Numbered from the stretch's first letter, positions 36,151-46,709 are shown. The stretch: 64,000 bases of DNA from Acidobacteriaceae bacterium (GCA_003139095.1 PLHW01000010.1:1-64000); one strand, 5' to 3'. Notes: generated by a model from the letters alone, not told the origin. A program made the numbers and translations.

Positions 36151-36776
36151 TGAAGGTGGATATGAAAAAGCATCTGACGGGAGTTGGGTTTGCGCTGGCA
36201 GTCTTGATGGTCCTGGCTGGCTGCGGAAGACCAGTGAAGTATCCGAACTACTACACGCTCCACCTACCACCACCACCCGATCCGCCGGCGCCAGAAAATG
36301 TTCACGCCAACTTGGCGATCCGCGAGTTTCGATCCCCCACTTACCTGCGGCAGGGCGCCATCGTTTACAAGACCTCTCCGGAACAGATAGGCTTTTACAA
36401 TTACCACCGCTGGGCAGTGGATCCGCGAGATTTTCTGACGAGTGCCGTGGCCGATCGCCTGCGCGCGAACGGCACCTTCAACCGGGTAACGGTATACGAC
36501 GGACGCTCCGACGTTGATTATGTTCTCAGCGGACGCCTTGAAGAACTTGAGGAAATCGACTACGCAGGTGGCATCCAAGTCCAGGTGGCTATCTCCGCCC
36601 AGATGGTGAGCGTTGCCACCGGCGCGACCGTGTGGACGAACTCTGTTTCCGAAGTTGGAGAAGTCAACCAGCGCGATGTGCCGGCCGTTGTTTCCGCGAT
36701 GAACGCCACGATGGGGCGGGCGATTGAAAAGTTGCTGACTCCAGCTCCTGCTCCCGTCCCCATCAAGGCAAACTAG
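36147..36776 (+). CDS. ABC-transport auxiliary lipoprotein (PqiC-like)
   Basis: A 209-residue lipoprotein: signal ending in LMVLAGC, where the Cys is lipidated, followed by a Pro-rich linker and a domain with the pattern of the ABC_trans_aux/PqiC family (LAIREFRSPTYLRQGAIVYK, then VLSGRLEELEEIDYAGG). PqiC-type lipoproteins sit at the outer membrane and contact the MCE protein. The ATG overlaps the MlaD stop (ATGA), so this is the last gene of the coupled set. It replaces MlaA/MlaC, which are absent here. Confidence 0.88.
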   Translation: MMKVDMKKHLTGVGFALAVLMVLAGCGRPVKYPNYYTLHLPPPPDPPAPENVHANLAIREFRSPTYLRQGAIVYKTSPEQIGFYNYHRWAVDPRDFLTSAVADRLRANGTFNRVTVYDGRSDVDYVLSGRLEELEEIDYAGGIQVQVAISAQMVSVATGATVWTNSVSEVGEVNQRDVPAVVSAMNATMGRAIEKLLTPAPAPVPIKAN

Positions 36777-37128
36777 GCCTCGATAGATGTCATATGCCCC
36801 CCGGCGGTCAGGCGCCCGAGCCGATGACCAAACAGCAGCAATCCTAGTCTGCGGTCCGGTGCGCCTTGCTTCATGCTCGATCAGGTTGCCTCTGGTAGGA
36901 GGGCAGTTACTCTTCACGCTCAGTTGCTTCCCCGTCAAATGTTTGTCACCTGCTATTGCTTGACACCACTTCTCCGAAGGCGGTTTACGCTTTCAAGGGC
37001 TTACGAGTGGCCCCAAAGTTGCATTTCACAGAGCAGCTTTCGCCACCTCCGAGTAGCAAGAGCCAACCACTGCGCGACGAAATGAAAACTCGTTACGACT
37101 CCACCGCGGGACACAAGGAGCTTAAGAA
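36777..37128. other. Intergenic region before the phosphoketolase gene
   Basis: About 350 bases with no recognisable gene. A TTGACA at 36960-36965 with TTTACG 18 bases later is a weak candidate promoter for the sugar-phosphate operon. An AAGGAG ribosome site lies 8 bases before the ATG at 37129. Confidence 0.4.
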
Positions 37129-39573
37129 ATGACGCCTGTAGCAGAAATCGAAGAGCTATCGACGCTCTCGTTGAGCGCTTATGGAAACGCGAGGTCCACC
37201 ATTCAAGGATCGCCGCTGAGTTCCGAGGAATTAAGAAAGACTGACGCCTACTGGCGAGCGTGCAAGTACCTCGCGCTCGGCATGATCTACCTGCAGGCCA
37301 ATCCCCTACTGAAGGAACCGCTGAAGCCCGAGCACATCAAGAACCGCCTGCTGGGGCATTGGGGCTCAAGCCCCGGTCTCGCTTTCATCTATATCCACCT
37401 GAACCGTTTGATCAAGAAGTTCGGCCTCGACATGATTTTCATGGCAGGTCCTGGGCATGGCGCGCCGGGCGTTCTCGGTCCGGGATATCTTGAGGGAACC
37501 TACTCTGAGATCTACCCCGAAAAAAGCGAAGACGAACGTGGCATGCACGAGTTCTTCAAGCAGTTCTCGTTTCCGGGCGGCATCGGCAGCCACTGCACGC
37601 CTGAGACACCCGGTTCGATCCATGAGGGTGGCGAGTTGGGTTACGTGCTCTCTCACGCCTGCGGCGCGGCGTTCGACAATCCAGATTTGATCGTCTCGGC
37701 CGTGGTCGGAGACGGCGAGTCTGAGACCGGGCCTCTGGCCACTTCGTGGCACATCAGCAAGTTCCTGAACCCCATTCGGGACGGAGCAGTGCTCCCCATC
37801 CTTCACTTAAACGGTTACAAGATCAACAACCCGACCCTCCTCGCGCGTATTAGCCATGAAGAACTGGAAGACCTCATGCGCGGCTATGGTTGGACACCCT
37901 ACTTTGTTGAGGGATCGGATCCCGAAAGCATGCATCAGGCCATGGCGGCAACGGTGGAACATTGCGTCGCAGAGATTCGCGCTCATCAGCAGGAGTGCCG
38001 GACCAGTGGCGTCGCGAAACGGCCGCGCTGGCCCATGATCGTCTTGCGATCTCCGAAAGGGTGGAGCGCGCCTCGAGAAGTAGGCGGCCACTACCTGGAG
38101 GGGTTCTGGCGCGCCCACCAGGTGCCCTTGACCGACGTCAAGAAGAGCCCGGAACAGTTGCGCATCCTTGAGAAATGGATGCGCGACCTGAAGCCGGAAG
38201 AGTTGTTTGGCCAGAACGGCAAGCTCATTCCAGAACTCAAGGCTCTGGCTCCAACCGGCGACCGCCGCATGAGCGCCAACCCTCATGCCAACGGCGGACG
38301 TGTGAAGAGGGCCCTGCGTTTGCCCGAATTCGCCGACTACGCCGTGAAAGTCGAACAGCCGGGAACCGTGGAAGTCGAGAATGTTCCACCGCTGGGGAAT
38401 TTCCTTCGTGATGTGATGACGGAAAACATGAACGACTTTCGCGTGTTCGGACCGGACGAAACCACTTCGAACAAGCTACAGGCTGTCTATCAAGCATCGA
38501 AGAAGTTCTGGATCGCTGACTACTTTCCGGAAGATAAGGACGGCGGCGAACTGGCAACTGACGGTCGCGTCATCGAGATGCTGAGCGAGCACACCATGGA
38601 GGGCATGCTCGAAGGCTACCTCCTTACCGGACGAAACGGCTTCTTCTCCTCTTATGAAGCCTTCGTTCACGTGATCGACTCGATGTTCAACCAGCATGCG
38701 AAGTGGCTGTCGATCTGCAATCACCTCTCGTGGCGGCAGAAGATCGCTTCCTTGAATCTTCTGATCACTTCGACGGTCTGGCGACAGGACCATAACGGTT
38801 TCACGCACCAGGATCCGGGCTTCCTCGATGTTGTGCTGAACAAGAGCGCCGAGGTCACTCGCATTTATCTGCCGCCCGACGCGAATTGCCTGCTGTCCGT
38901 TGCCAATCACTGCCTGAGAAGCGAGAACTACATCAATGTGATCGTTTCCGACAAGCAACTCCATCTTCAGTACCTGAATATGGATACTGCCATCGAGCAC
39001 TGCACCAAGGGCATCGGTATCTGGGACTGGGCGAGCAACGACCAGGGTGTGGAACCCGACGTCGTCATGGCCTCGGCCGGCGACATACCGACGCAGGAGG
39101 CCCTGGCCGCGACGGTGCTGCTCCGGGAAGAGTTCCCCGATGTGAAGATCCGTTTCGTCAACGTTGTGGATCTCTTCAAACTCGAGCCCAGCAAGAACCA
39201 TCCCCACGGGCTGACGGACCGGGACTTTGATTCGCTTTTCACGACCGACAAGCCGATCATTTTCAATTTCCACGGCTATCCGTACCTTATTCACCGCCTG
39301 ACCTACGCTCGCACCAATCGGAACTTACACGTCCGTGGCTACAAGGAGAAAGGCAACATCAATACTCCGATGGAGTTGGCGATGAACAATGAAACTGATC
39401 GCTATACGCTTGCGATCGACGCCATCGACCGGATACCGAGGCTCCAGAAGATCGGGGGACACGCCAAGGAGAAGTTCCGGAACAAGCAAATCGAATGCCG
39501 GGCCTATGCGTACAAGAACGGCATTGATTCGCCCGAGATTACCGGATGGAAGTGGCCATACCCCTCCGAGTGA
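37129..39573 (+). CDS. xfp: Xylulose-5-P/fructose-6-P phosphoketolase
   Basis: An 814-residue thiamine-diphosphate enzyme of the usual family length. Marks are [40 protein letters not shown] (ThDP/Mg site) and [15 protein letters not shown]. It cleaves xylulose 5-phosphate (and often fructose 6-phosphate) with phosphate to acetyl phosphate and glyceraldehyde 3-phosphate (or erythrose 4-phosphate) in the cytosol. It heads a gene set with transketolase, ribose-5-P isomerase and transaldolase, which together can recycle sugar phosphates into acetyl phosphate. No acetate kinase gene is seen in the window. The AAGGAG site fixes the start. Confidence 0.96.
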   Translation: MTPVAEIEELSTLSLSAYGNARSTIQGSPLSSEELRKTDAYWRACKYLALGMIYLQANPLLKEPLKPEHIKNRLLGHWGSSPGLAFIYIHLNRLIKKFGLDMIFMAGPGHGAPGVLGPGYLEGTYSEIYPEKSEDERGMHEFFKQFSFPGGIGSHCTPETPGSIHEGGELGYVLSHACGAAFDNPDLIVSAVVGDGESETGPLATSWHISKFLNPIRDGAVLPILHLNGYKINNPTLLARISHEELEDLMRGYGWTPYFVEGSDPESMHQAMAATVEHCVAEIRAHQQECRTSGVAKRPRWPMIVLRSPKGWSAPREVGGHYLEGFWRAHQVPLTDVKKSPEQLRILEKWMRDLKPEELFGQNGKLIPELKALAPTGDRRMSANPHANGGRVKRALRLPEFADYAVKVEQPGTVEVENVPPLGNFLRDVMTENMNDFRVFGPDETTSNKLQAVYQASKKFWIADYFPEDKDGGELATDGRVIEMLSEHTMEGMLEGYLLTGRNGFFSSYEAFVHVIDSMFNQHAKWLSICNHLSWRQKIASLNLLITSTVWRQDHNGFTHQDPGFLDVVLNKSAEVTRIYLPPDANCLLSVANHCLRSENYINVIVSDKQLHLQYLNMDTAIEHCTKGIGIWDWASNDQGVEPDVVMASAGDIPTQEALAATVLLREEFPDVKIRFVNVVDLFKLEPSKNHPHGLTDRDFDSLFTTDKPIIFNFHGYPYLIHRLTYARTNRNLHVRGYKEKGNINTPMELAMNNETDRYTLAIDAIDRIPRLQKIGGHAKEKFRNKQIECRAYAYKNGIDSPEITGWKWPYPSE

Positions 39574-39677
39574 CTGGAGCGGCCGTGAGCAGGTGGCCGG
39601 CTCCCTGGAACCGGCCACCACAATTTCTTGTTTACAACAGAGGCCTGCTAGCGAACAGCGGCGCGAAAGGATATTGA

Positions 39678-41789
39678 ATGAGCGTAGCAACGGCAACTCC
39701 TCCCCTGACCCCGGCGGAGCAAAGCATGGATGTGGTCAGCATCAACACCATCCGCACCTTGTCCATCGATGCAATCCAGGCGGCGAATTCAGGACATCCG
39801 GGAACTCCCATGGGCATGGCGCCAGTGGCTTACACCCTCTGGCAAGAGTTCCTCCGCTTCGATCCGCAGGATCCGGTGTGGCCAAACCGGGACCGTTTTG
39901 TGCTTTCGGCCGGCCACGCGTCCATGCTGCTCTACTCCCTGCTGCATTTGACTGAAGTCCGCGCTGTCAGCAAGGACTATGAAACTCTCGGCGACGTATC
40001 CGTACCACTCGATGCGATCAAGTCTTTCCGACAACTGGATAGCCGCTGCCCTGGGCATCCGGAATACCGCTGGACATCGGGCGTGGAAACCACGACGGGG
40101 CCGCTCGGTCAGGGTCTCGCCACGAGCGTCGGTATGGCCATCGCACGAGAATGGCTGGCGGCGCGCTACAACAAGGCAGTTCCGGGCTTCGAGAATCTCT
40201 TTGACTTCAATGTCTACGCGCTCTGCGGAGACGGATGCATGATGGAAGGCATCTCGGGCGAGGCTGCTTCGCTCGCCGGACACCTGCGTCTTTCCAACCT
40301 CTGCTGGATTTACGACAACAATCACATCACGATCGAAGGCAACACTTCCCTTGCTTTTACCGAAGACGTGGCCACACGATTCTTCGGCTATGGCTGGAAC
40401 GTGACGCGAGTCAGCGATGCAAACGACCTCGATATGCTGAGGCGCGCGTTCCAGCATTTTCAGAACACCAAGGATCGCCCTACGCTCATCATAGTGGACA
40501 GCCATATCGGTTACGGCGCGCCTCACAAGCAAGACACCAGCGCCGCCCACGGCGAACCACTGGGCGAAGACGAAATCCGGCTCGCCAAACGGAACTACGG
40601 CTGGCCCGAAGACAAGAAGTTTTACGTGCCGGACGGTGTTTACGACCACTTCCGGCAAGGCATCGGGACGCGCGGCAAAGAGCTGCGCAACGCCTGGTTC
40701 GAGCGAATCGTCGAGTATCGCGAGCACTACCCAGACCTCGCTGAAGAACTTTTCCGCATGCAGCACCGCCAGCTTCCGGAAGGCTGGGACCGAGACTTGC
40801 CCAACTTCCCTGCCGACCCGAAAGGCCTCGCCACGCGCGAGTCGTCAGCCAAAGTGCTGAATGCGGCCGCCAAGAACATTCCCTGGCTCATTGGAGGATC
40901 AGCAGATCTCGCTCCCTCCACCAAAACCCGCTTGATCTTTGAAGGGGCCGGCGACTTTTCGGCGGAGAACTATGCCGGGCGCAATTTTCACTTCGGCATC
41001 CGCGAACACGCGATGGGTGCCATTCTGAACGGAATGAGTCTCGTGAAACTGCGCCCCTACGGATCCGGATTCTTCATCTTCGTCGACTACATGCGGGAAC
41101 CCATGCGCCTGGCTGCCTTAATGGAGCTTCCTGTCATCTACGTCTTCACTCACGACTCAATCGGAGTTGGCGAGGACGGCCCCACGCACCAACCCATTGA
41201 GCAACTCGCCCACATGCGCGCCATGCCGGGCCTCATCATGATCCGCCCCGCGGACGCAAATGAGGTGACCGAAGCCTGGAAGGTCATCCTGCAACTGCAT
41301 CACGAGCCGGCAGTGCTGGTACTCACCCGCCAAGCCCTGCCCACCATCGATCGGGCAAAATACGCCCCTGCGTCCGGCTTGACTCGCGGCGCCTACATTC
41401 TCGCCGACTCCGCCGGCGGGGACCCCGAGGTCATCCTCATCGGCACCGGCAGCGAGGTTGCGCTCTGCCTGGAGGCATACGAGCAACTAACCAAGGAAGG
41501 CGTCCGGGCGCGAGTCGTCAGTATGCCGTCGTGGGAATTATTTGACGATCAGGACAAGAGCTACCGGGAATCCGTTCTGCCACCAAGTGTGAAGGCGCGA
41601 GTATCAGTGGAAGAGGCCTCCGATTTCGGCTGGAGCAAATACACGGGTTCCGAGGGGCACAACATTTGCATCGATACCTTCGGGGCGTCGGCGCCGCTCA
41701 AACAATTGCTGAAGAAATTCGACATCACTGCCGAGCACGTTGTAGCAGCCGCCAAGAGCCAGATCGCGCGGCACGGGAGCACAAAATGA
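39678..41789 (+). CDS. tkt: Transketolase
   Basis: A 703-residue transketolase with SGHPGTPMGMAP near the N-terminus, ALCGDGCMMEGISGEAASLA (ThDP-binding GDG motif), the IVDSHIGYGAPHKQDTSAAH loop and a C-terminal domain with DSIGVGEDGPTHQP. It moves two-carbon units between sugar phosphates in the cytosol. The stop overlaps the next gene, rpiB, by four bases (ATGA). It needs thiamine diphosphate, as does the upstream phosphoketolase. Confidence 0.95.
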   Translation: MSVATATPPLTPAEQSMDVVSINTIRTLSIDAIQAANSGHPGTPMGMAPVAYTLWQEFLRFDPQDPVWPNRDRFVLSAGHASMLLYSLLHLTEVRAVSKDYETLGDVSVPLDAIKSFRQLDSRCPGHPEYRWTSGVETTTGPLGQGLATSVGMAIAREWLAARYNKAVPGFENLFDFNVYALCGDGCMMEGISGEAASLAGHLRLSNLCWIYDNNHITIEGNTSLAFTEDVATRFFGYGWNVTRVSDANDLDMLRRAFQHFQNTKDRPTLIIVDSHIGYGAPHKQDTSAAHGEPLGEDEIRLAKRNYGWPEDKKFYVPDGVYDHFRQGIGTRGKELRNAWFERIVEYREHYPDLAEELFRMQHRQLPEGWDRDLPNFPADPKGLATRESSAKVLNAAAKNIPWLIGGSADLAPSTKTRLIFEGAGDFSAENYAGRNFHFGIREHAMGAILNGMSLVKLRPYGSGFFIFVDYMREPMRLAALMELPVIYVFTHDSIGVGEDGPTHQPIEQLAHMRAMPGLIMIRPADANEVTEAWKVILQLHHEPAVLVLTRQALPTIDRAKYAPASGLTRGAYILADSAGGDPEVILIGTGSEVALCLEAYEQLTKEGVRARVVSMPSWELFDDQDKSYRESVLPPSVKARVSVEEASDFGWSKYTGSEGHNICIDTFGASAPLKQLLKKFDITAEHVVAAAKSQIARHGSTK

Positions 41790-42283
41790 AAGTAGGTATT
41801 GGCTCCGATCACGGCGGATTCGAAATGAAGCAGCAGCTAGCCAAGTTGCTGGCCGCGGACGGCCACGAGGTCGTCGACTTCGGCAACAAAGTTTACGACA
41901 ACAACGACGACTACCCCGACTTTGCGATTCCCCTTGCCCGCGCTGTGGCGCGGGGCGATGTGGAGCGTGGAGTGCTGGTGTGCGGGAGCGGCGTCGGTGC
42001 TTCGGTGGCTGCGAACAAGATTGTCGGTGTTCGCGCGGCACTGTGCCACGATGACTTTTCGGCTCGCCAGGGAGTAGAAGACGACAACATGAACATCATC
42101 TGCTTCGGAGGCCGCACGACCGGTATCGCAGTCGCCTGGGACTGCACGAAGAATTTCCTCGGCGCCAGGTTCAGCGGTGCGGACCGCCATCGCCGGCGGC
42201 TGGCCAAGGTTACGCAACTCGATGCCAACCGAAGTCCCCATGCGGACGATCGCAAGGAGTTCCAGGCCGTTGGCCCCGAATAG
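41786..42283 (+). CDS. rpiB: Ribose-5-phosphate isomerase B
   Basis: A 165-residue RpiB/LacAB-family protein: [19 protein letters not shown] at the N-terminus, [16 protein letters not shown] in the phosphate-binding and catalytic-Cys region, then [20 protein letters not shown]. It interconverts ribose 5-phosphate and ribulose 5-phosphate. The ATG at 41786 overlaps the transketolase stop. The terminal ~20 residues extend a little past the usual 145-150. The frame is open upstream inside tkt, but that is not coding. Confidence 0.93.
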   Translation: MKVGIGSDHGGFEMKQQLAKLLAADGHEVVDFGNKVYDNNDDYPDFAIPLARAVARGDVERGVLVCGSGVGASVAANKIVGVRAALCHDDFSARQGVEDDNMNIICFGGRTTGIAVAWDCTKNFLGARFSGADRHRRRLAKVTQLDANRSPHADDRKEFQAVGPE

Positions 42284-42300
42284 AATTTAAGGAGAATACA

Positions 42301-43272
42301 ATGACGTTGTTTGAGTCTTTGAAGAAATATACAACCGTTGTAGCGGACACGGGCGATATCGAAGCCATCGCCAAACACCGGCCGCAAGATGCCACCACCA
42401 ATCCTTCCCTTCTCTATCACGCCGCCCAGATGCCGGGTTACCGGCACTTGGTGGAAGAGGCCACGGAACTGGCACTGGAGCGCGGCGGCCGTCACGAAGA
42501 AATGGCGGCAGAGTTCATCGATCGTCTCTTTGTCCTGTTTGGATGCGAGATCCTGAAGGTGGTTCCGGGCCGCGTATCCACAGAGGTCGCCGCCAGCCTG
42601 AGTTTCGACACCACAGCCACCATCGCGAAGGGCCGCAAGCTCATTTCGCTTTATGAGAAGCAGGGTGTGGGGCGGGAACGCATCCTGATCAAGGTCGCGA
42701 GCACATGGGAGGGCATTCGGGCGGCCGAACTTCTGGAGAAGGAGGGCATTCACTGCAATCTGACGCTCTTGTTCAGCTTCGCCCAAGCCGTCGCGTGCGC
42801 CGAGGCCGGTGTCACCTTGATCTCGCCTTTCGTGGGCCGTATTTACGACTGGTATAAGAAGGAGAAGGGCGGCGCCGAAATTCCCGCCGACCAGGACCCT
42901 GGCGTTGCATCCGTCACTCGAATCTACAACTACTACAAGAAATACGGCTACAAGACGCAGGTGATGGGCGCCAGCTTCAGAAATGTCAACCAGATCATTC
43001 GGCTGGCGGGATGCGACTTGCTCACCATCAGTCCAGAGCTCCTTGACCAGCTCGAGAAGACCGAGGGAACGCTGGATCGTAAGCTCGATCCGGCGAAAGC
43101 GAAGACCGGCAAGGAAGAACAAATCCACTTGGATGAGAAGACATTCCGCTGGATGCACAACGAAGACGCGATGGCGACAGAGAAACTGGCAGAGGGCATC
43201 CGCAAGTTTAATAGCGACGCCCACCACCTGGAAGAGTTTGCGCTCTCCCAGGTTGCCGAAAAAGTCGGGTGA
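42301..43272 (+). CDS. tal: Transaldolase
   Basis: A 323-residue transaldolase of the TalB group. Seen: [20 protein letters not shown] near the start, then [19 protein letters not shown] with the Schiff-base Lys in IKVAST, then [19 protein letters not shown] and [13 protein letters not shown]. It transfers dihydroxyacetone units between sugar phosphates. An AAGGAG site lies six bases before the ATG, 17 bases after the rpiB stop. Confidence 0.95.
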   Translation: MTLFESLKKYTTVVADTGDIEAIAKHRPQDATTNPSLLYHAAQMPGYRHLVEEATELALERGGRHEEMAAEFIDRLFVLFGCEILKVVPGRVSTEVAASLSFDTTATIAKGRKLISLYEKQGVGRERILIKVASTWEGIRAAELLEKEGIHCNLTLLFSFAQAVACAEAGVTLISPFVGRIYDWYKKEKGGAEIPADQDPGVASVTRIYNYYKKYGYKTQVMGASFRNVNQIIRLAGCDLLTISPELLDQLEKTEGTLDRKLDPAKAKTGKEEQIHLDEKTFRWMHNEDAMATEKLAEGIRKFNSDAHHLEEFALSQVAEKVG

Positions 43273-43402
43273 ATACTGGCCCCAGCGAAGCGTGCGGCTC
43301 AGCTAGGTCGAGCCGCACAGCATCGTGCCAAAGGATTGGTCTTCGTCCGCTGAAACAACTGCTGCGGGGATATTCGTTCCAGACATTCGCGAGGAGAATC
43401 AA

Positions 43403-44080
43403 GTGAGCGCTAGTCGAGCAGTTCTCTGGGACATGGATGGAACATTAATTGACTCAGAAGAGTTCCACTGGATTTCATGGCGGAACACGCTGGCCAATGA
43501 AGGCATCACCATCACACGTGAGCAGTTTCTTGCATCATTCGGTCAGCGCAATGACTCCATCATTCCCCGGTGGTTGGGCGCGGCTGCGACTCCCGAGCGC
43601 ATCGAGAGAATTTCCAAGGCCAAAGAGGAACTATACCGTCATCTAGTTCGCAGAGACGGCATGTCTCCTGAGCCCGGAGTCGCAACCTGGTTGCACCGGC
43701 TTCACAAGCAGGGATGGCTGCAGGCGATTGCCTCCGCGGCACCGCGTGCGAATATCGATGCCGTTCTTGAAGCTTTGTCGGCTACCCATATCTTTCAAGG
43801 CGTTGTCTCAGCTGACGACGTCCACCGGGGCAAACCAGATCCAGAGGTGTATCTGATCGCCGCCTCCCGCGTTGCCGTGCCGCCCGACAAGTGCATTGTG
43901 GTGGAGGACGCCGTTGCCGGTGTCCAGGGAGCGCGTAGCGCCGGTATGAAGAGCATCGGGGTCAGTCACAACGGCAAGCAGCTGCCTGCGGACGTTGTCG
44001 TGCATTCACTGGATCTCCTGGCCCCTGACGCATTCGAAAGGTTGCTGGAGGATCAACGCCTCTCCGCGCCAATCGGATAG
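43403..44080 (+). CDS. HAD-superfamily sugar phosphatase or phosphomutase
   Basis: A 225-residue HAD protein of the beta-phosphoglucomutase-like subfamily. Nucleophile motif WDMDGTLIDS, a helical cap, and motif III/IV GKPDPEVYL...VVEDAVAGVQGA. It dephosphorylates or isomerises a small phosphorylated sugar. GTG at 43403 with a GAGGAG site is preferred over the longer upstream frame. It follows transaldolase by 130 bases, so the substrate may be a sugar phosphate of this pathway; this is inference from position. Confidence 0.87.
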   Translation: MSASRAVLWDMDGTLIDSEEFHWISWRNTLANEGITITREQFLASFGQRNDSIIPRWLGAAATPERIERISKAKEELYRHLVRRDGMSPEPGVATWLHRLHKQGWLQAIASAAPRANIDAVLEALSATHIFQGVVSADDVHRGKPDPEVYLIAASRVAVPPDKCIVVEDAVAGVQGARSAGMKSIGVSHNGKQLPADVVVHSLDLLAPDAFERLLEDQRLSAPIG

Positions 44081-44095
44081 CCCTCTTGCATCCGC

Positions 44096-45202
44096 TTGAA
44101 AGTGGGCTTCGACAAATTTGCTATGGGAACTCCGATAGAACCTGGCATTGACGAGTATCTGCGTAAGAGGCTGACGCCAGTAGAAGGCGCGATCCCGCAC
44201 TTAGCCAGAACGGACATGTATGGCAATTCCATTCCAGCAGAAAATGTGGGCGGCGATCTCTTCGAGTACTTGAACTTCCAGCAACGCTACAACATCGACG
44301 CACGAATCGCGACCGCTCTACGGTTGTCCAAAGAATATCTGGAACCCATTCCTGAAGGCCGGATTCCACGAAACTCGGTGGACCAGCATGTGCAATGGCT
44401 TCGGTCGAAATCTAACGGTAGTGAAGTGCGCGAGGCCGAGTACAGGTGGGCGAAAAGCTCAGACCAACTCCAGGTCGCCGATAATTTGCACGAGCTCTAC
44501 ACGACTGCCGGAGTCCTTCTGGTGGATGCCCAGGGCCATGGCATCATCTCGGCGAAAATAGCTTCAACGGTGCACGACACCTTCCATGCTTGTATGCTCG
44601 GCGAACTCGATCGGTACGGAAAGACCACGGCGAGGTTGTTCGAAGAAATCAATCTCCGGCTGGCGCAATCTGTCACGGCACGAAATGCTTTAGGTCGTGA
44701 CACGCATGAGGAAGCACGCGAAATCGCGACCATGCTCTACGGCGAACTGCGTCCCGAGGGACATTTTCGCTTTGTAAATTTTGGCAGCCCTCCGCCGTTA
44801 GTGTATTCGGCGGAGCACCGACGGTTCCTGCCGATGCATATTGATCATCTCGTGCAATTCCCTGCGCTCGGATTGGAAATTCCCGAGGATCATCCTGACC
44901 GGAACAAGTATTTTGCAATGGCGGTCAGGCCCCGGCAGATCAACCCCTCGGATGTAGCGGAGATCACGTTGATGAACCCGGGCGACATCGTTTTTCTTTA
45001 CTCTGACGGCGTGTATGACGGAAGCGATGAGGAGGATCGTCTTCGGCTCGAATGCATCGTTCGTGAGCATCAAGAAAGCTCCGCCAAGGAGATTTGTAAT
45101 TCGATCCTGGACTATGCATTAAAGCGCGACGATTACTATCGGAAGATCGGCGAAGACGACCGCATCGACGACAAGACCGCATTCATCATCAAGTACAGCT
45201 AG
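44096..45202 (+). CDS. SpoIIE/RsbU-type serine phosphatase
   Basis: About 368 residues with a PP2C-like SpoIIE domain: the NVGGDLFEYLNF motif with a metal-binding Asp, VDAQGHGIISAKIASTV, NFGSPPPLVYS and GDIVFLYSDGVYDGSDEED. It has no sensory or membrane segment. Such phosphatases usually act on STAS-domain anti-sigma antagonists or on phospho-Ser proteins. It follows the HAD gene by only 15 bases but no partner-switch kinase is next to it. The start is TTG 44096 or ATG 44123. Confidence 0.85.
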   Translation: MKVGFDKFAMGTPIEPGIDEYLRKRLTPVEGAIPHLARTDMYGNSIPAENVGGDLFEYLNFQQRYNIDARIATALRLSKEYLEPIPEGRIPRNSVDQHVQWLRSKSNGSEVREAEYRWAKSSDQLQVADNLHELYTTAGVLLVDAQGHGIISAKIASTVHDTFHACMLGELDRYGKTTARLFEEINLRLAQSVTARNALGRDTHEEAREIATMLYGELRPEGHFRFVNFGSPPPLVYSAEHRRFLPMHIDHLVQFPALGLEIPEDHPDRNKYFAMAVRPRQINPSDVAEITLMNPGDIVFLYSDGVYDGSDEEDRLRLECIVREHQESSAKEICNSILDYALKRDDYYRKIGEDDRIDDKTAFIIKYS

Positions 45203-45335
45203 AACCTGACTTGCACCCTTCGAAGGTCGTCCGGGCGCGTCGCCTACGTTCGCCACTTAGCTGTGTTGCCGCGAGGCTTCGCAAGTAAGGAAGAGTGCTA
45301 CCCCGATGATCGAGGCTTTCGGCCGGATCGCGTTA

Positions 45336-45818
45336 TCACCGGACACGTCTCCATGAATCAGGGCTGCGCAGTATGTGCGTCGCAATCGACAGCCCAGCAC
45401 CGATGGCGCCGGCGGTGAAGATTACGCGTAGCGCAAATTCCAGGGTAGTCAGTGCGAGCTTACTCGGATTACCAGGCTGTGGAGCAGTCAAGGCGAACAA
45501 ACCGAAAATTGCCTGAGCGGCGAAGAAACCGGGGACCATTGGAATGCATCCAGCGACCGCCAGCGCGTTGTTGGCGATCCCCAAACGGGCACGCAGTAAT
45601 CGCCCACCGAAACCCACGGCCGCCGCAGCGGCAAACGTGGCAGCCTCAAGGCTCCAACCAGCGTCCTGTCCAATCGTGCGGGTTGTTAGTGCCAGGGCCC
45701 CGCTGGCGGCGCACCAGGGAAGGTCTCGCCAGCCGAAATTAAACAAAACGCCGAAGCCGCTAGCCGCCACAGCACCGAAAACAGCCTGGTGCACTAAATG
45801 CAGCACATCGACGGTCAT
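45336..45818 (-). CDS. ThrE-type exporter, second half (ThrE_2/DUF3815)
   Basis: A 160-residue membrane protein with about five helices (VAASGFGVLFNFGWRDLPWC, LLRARLGIANNALAVAGCIP, FAAQAIFGLFALTAPQP). It corresponds to the C-terminal half of threonine/serine exporters that are single proteins in Corynebacterium. The ATG at 45818 overlaps the stop of the first half gene (ATGA). The two halves should act together in the inner membrane to export small amino acids. Confidence 0.82.
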   Translation of the reverse strand: MTVDVLHLVHQAVFGAVAASGFGVLFNFGWRDLPWCAASGALALTTRTIGQDAGWSLEAATFAAAAAVGFGGRLLRARLGIANNALAVAGCIPMVPGFFAAQAIFGLFALTAPQPGNPSKLALTTLEFALRVIFTAGAIGAGLSIATHILRSPDSWRRVR

Positions 45819-46624
45819 GGCTGCACCCCCAGGAGCACTTGGGCAAGCAATACCCCGATCGCGATGAACGTCAGCAGCATGATGACGCAGATACCTCGTG
45901 CAGTGCCCAAAGTCGGGTGTCCCTCCATGATGTCGGACTGGGCATTGAACGCGGGCACTCCGGGCACCAGCATCAGGACCGAGGCGACCATCGCCACATT
46001 GACCGTGGCGCTGCCCGCCCGACTGGCTCCCAATCCAGCCAAGCTCGACGATAGTAAGGCGACACACGCAGCGATCACGAAAACATTCACGAGGCGGCGC
46101 AGCATGACCTGACGAACAGCTTGGCCGATGGCTCCGGCCGCAGCGACAGGAAGGAAGGCCGGCCAATCGAGACCCAGCAACCGTCCGAAAGCGGCGCACG
46201 CTATGCCAGATGTCAGAGCGACCAGCCACGGAGCAAAATGCGGCGTGTCGCTCCTCAAACCTGTGGCTTTCGCCAGCGCCTCGGATGGCGTCAGGTTAGC
46301 CTGCTGAATGCGGCGGACCAAATCGCGGAGTGCGTGGCTGAGTCGGTGATCAACTCCATGTGGTCCCACTTCCATCGTTCGCGTGATCGTACTGGCGCCT
46401 CTACTCACCGTGATGTCGACGGAGGCATAGCCGGAGCGTAAGTCAACATGATCGGCGCCAAAGCCATGCGCCACAATGGAACAGTCTTCATGGACGACCT
46501 CGGCACGGGCACCCGACTCCATCAATAGTCGCCCGATCAGTAGAGTCGTCATCGCGATCTGCTCAAGTTCCGGATCGTTGAGCGGTACCGGAACGGTGAC
46601 TTTTGTGCTGTCGACAATGTTCAC
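45815..46624 (-). CDS. ThrE-type threonine/serine exporter, first half (DUF1212)
   Basis: A 269-residue protein: a soluble N-terminal part with the DUF1212/ThrE fold (LLMESGARAEVVHEDCSIVA), then membrane helices with LTSGIACAAFGRLLGLDWPA and VLMLVPGVPAFNAQSDIMEG. Starts with GTG at 46624; no better ATG is available. It overlaps the second half by four bases. The gene follows the FUSC-like gene, making two unrelated exporters at the end of the respiratory run. Confidence 0.83.
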   Translation of the reverse strand: MNIVDSTKVTVPVPLNDPELEQIAMTTLLIGRLLMESGARAEVVHEDCSIVAHGFGADHVDLRSGYASVDITVSRGASTITRTMEVGPHGVDHRLSHALRDLVRRIQQANLTPSEALAKATGLRSDTPHFAPWLVALTSGIACAAFGRLLGLDWPAFLPVAAAGAIGQAVRQVMLRRLVNVFVIAACVALLSSSLAGLGASRAGSATVNVAMVASVLMLVPGVPAFNAQSDIMEGHPTLGTARGICVIMLLTFIAIGVLLAQVLLGVQP

Positions 46625-46709
46625 TGCTTGCCTCGTCCCGCAGTACGGGGAATCGCGATCCTTCAATCGACATTCGCCTGCCGTTTCGTTGATCTCGCCC
46701 GCAGCGTTA

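Noticed and set aside
41666-41785. Upstream extension of the rpiB frame inside transketolase
   Set aside because: The family start [11 protein letters not shown] is at 41786 and overlaps the tkt stop in the normal ATGA manner.
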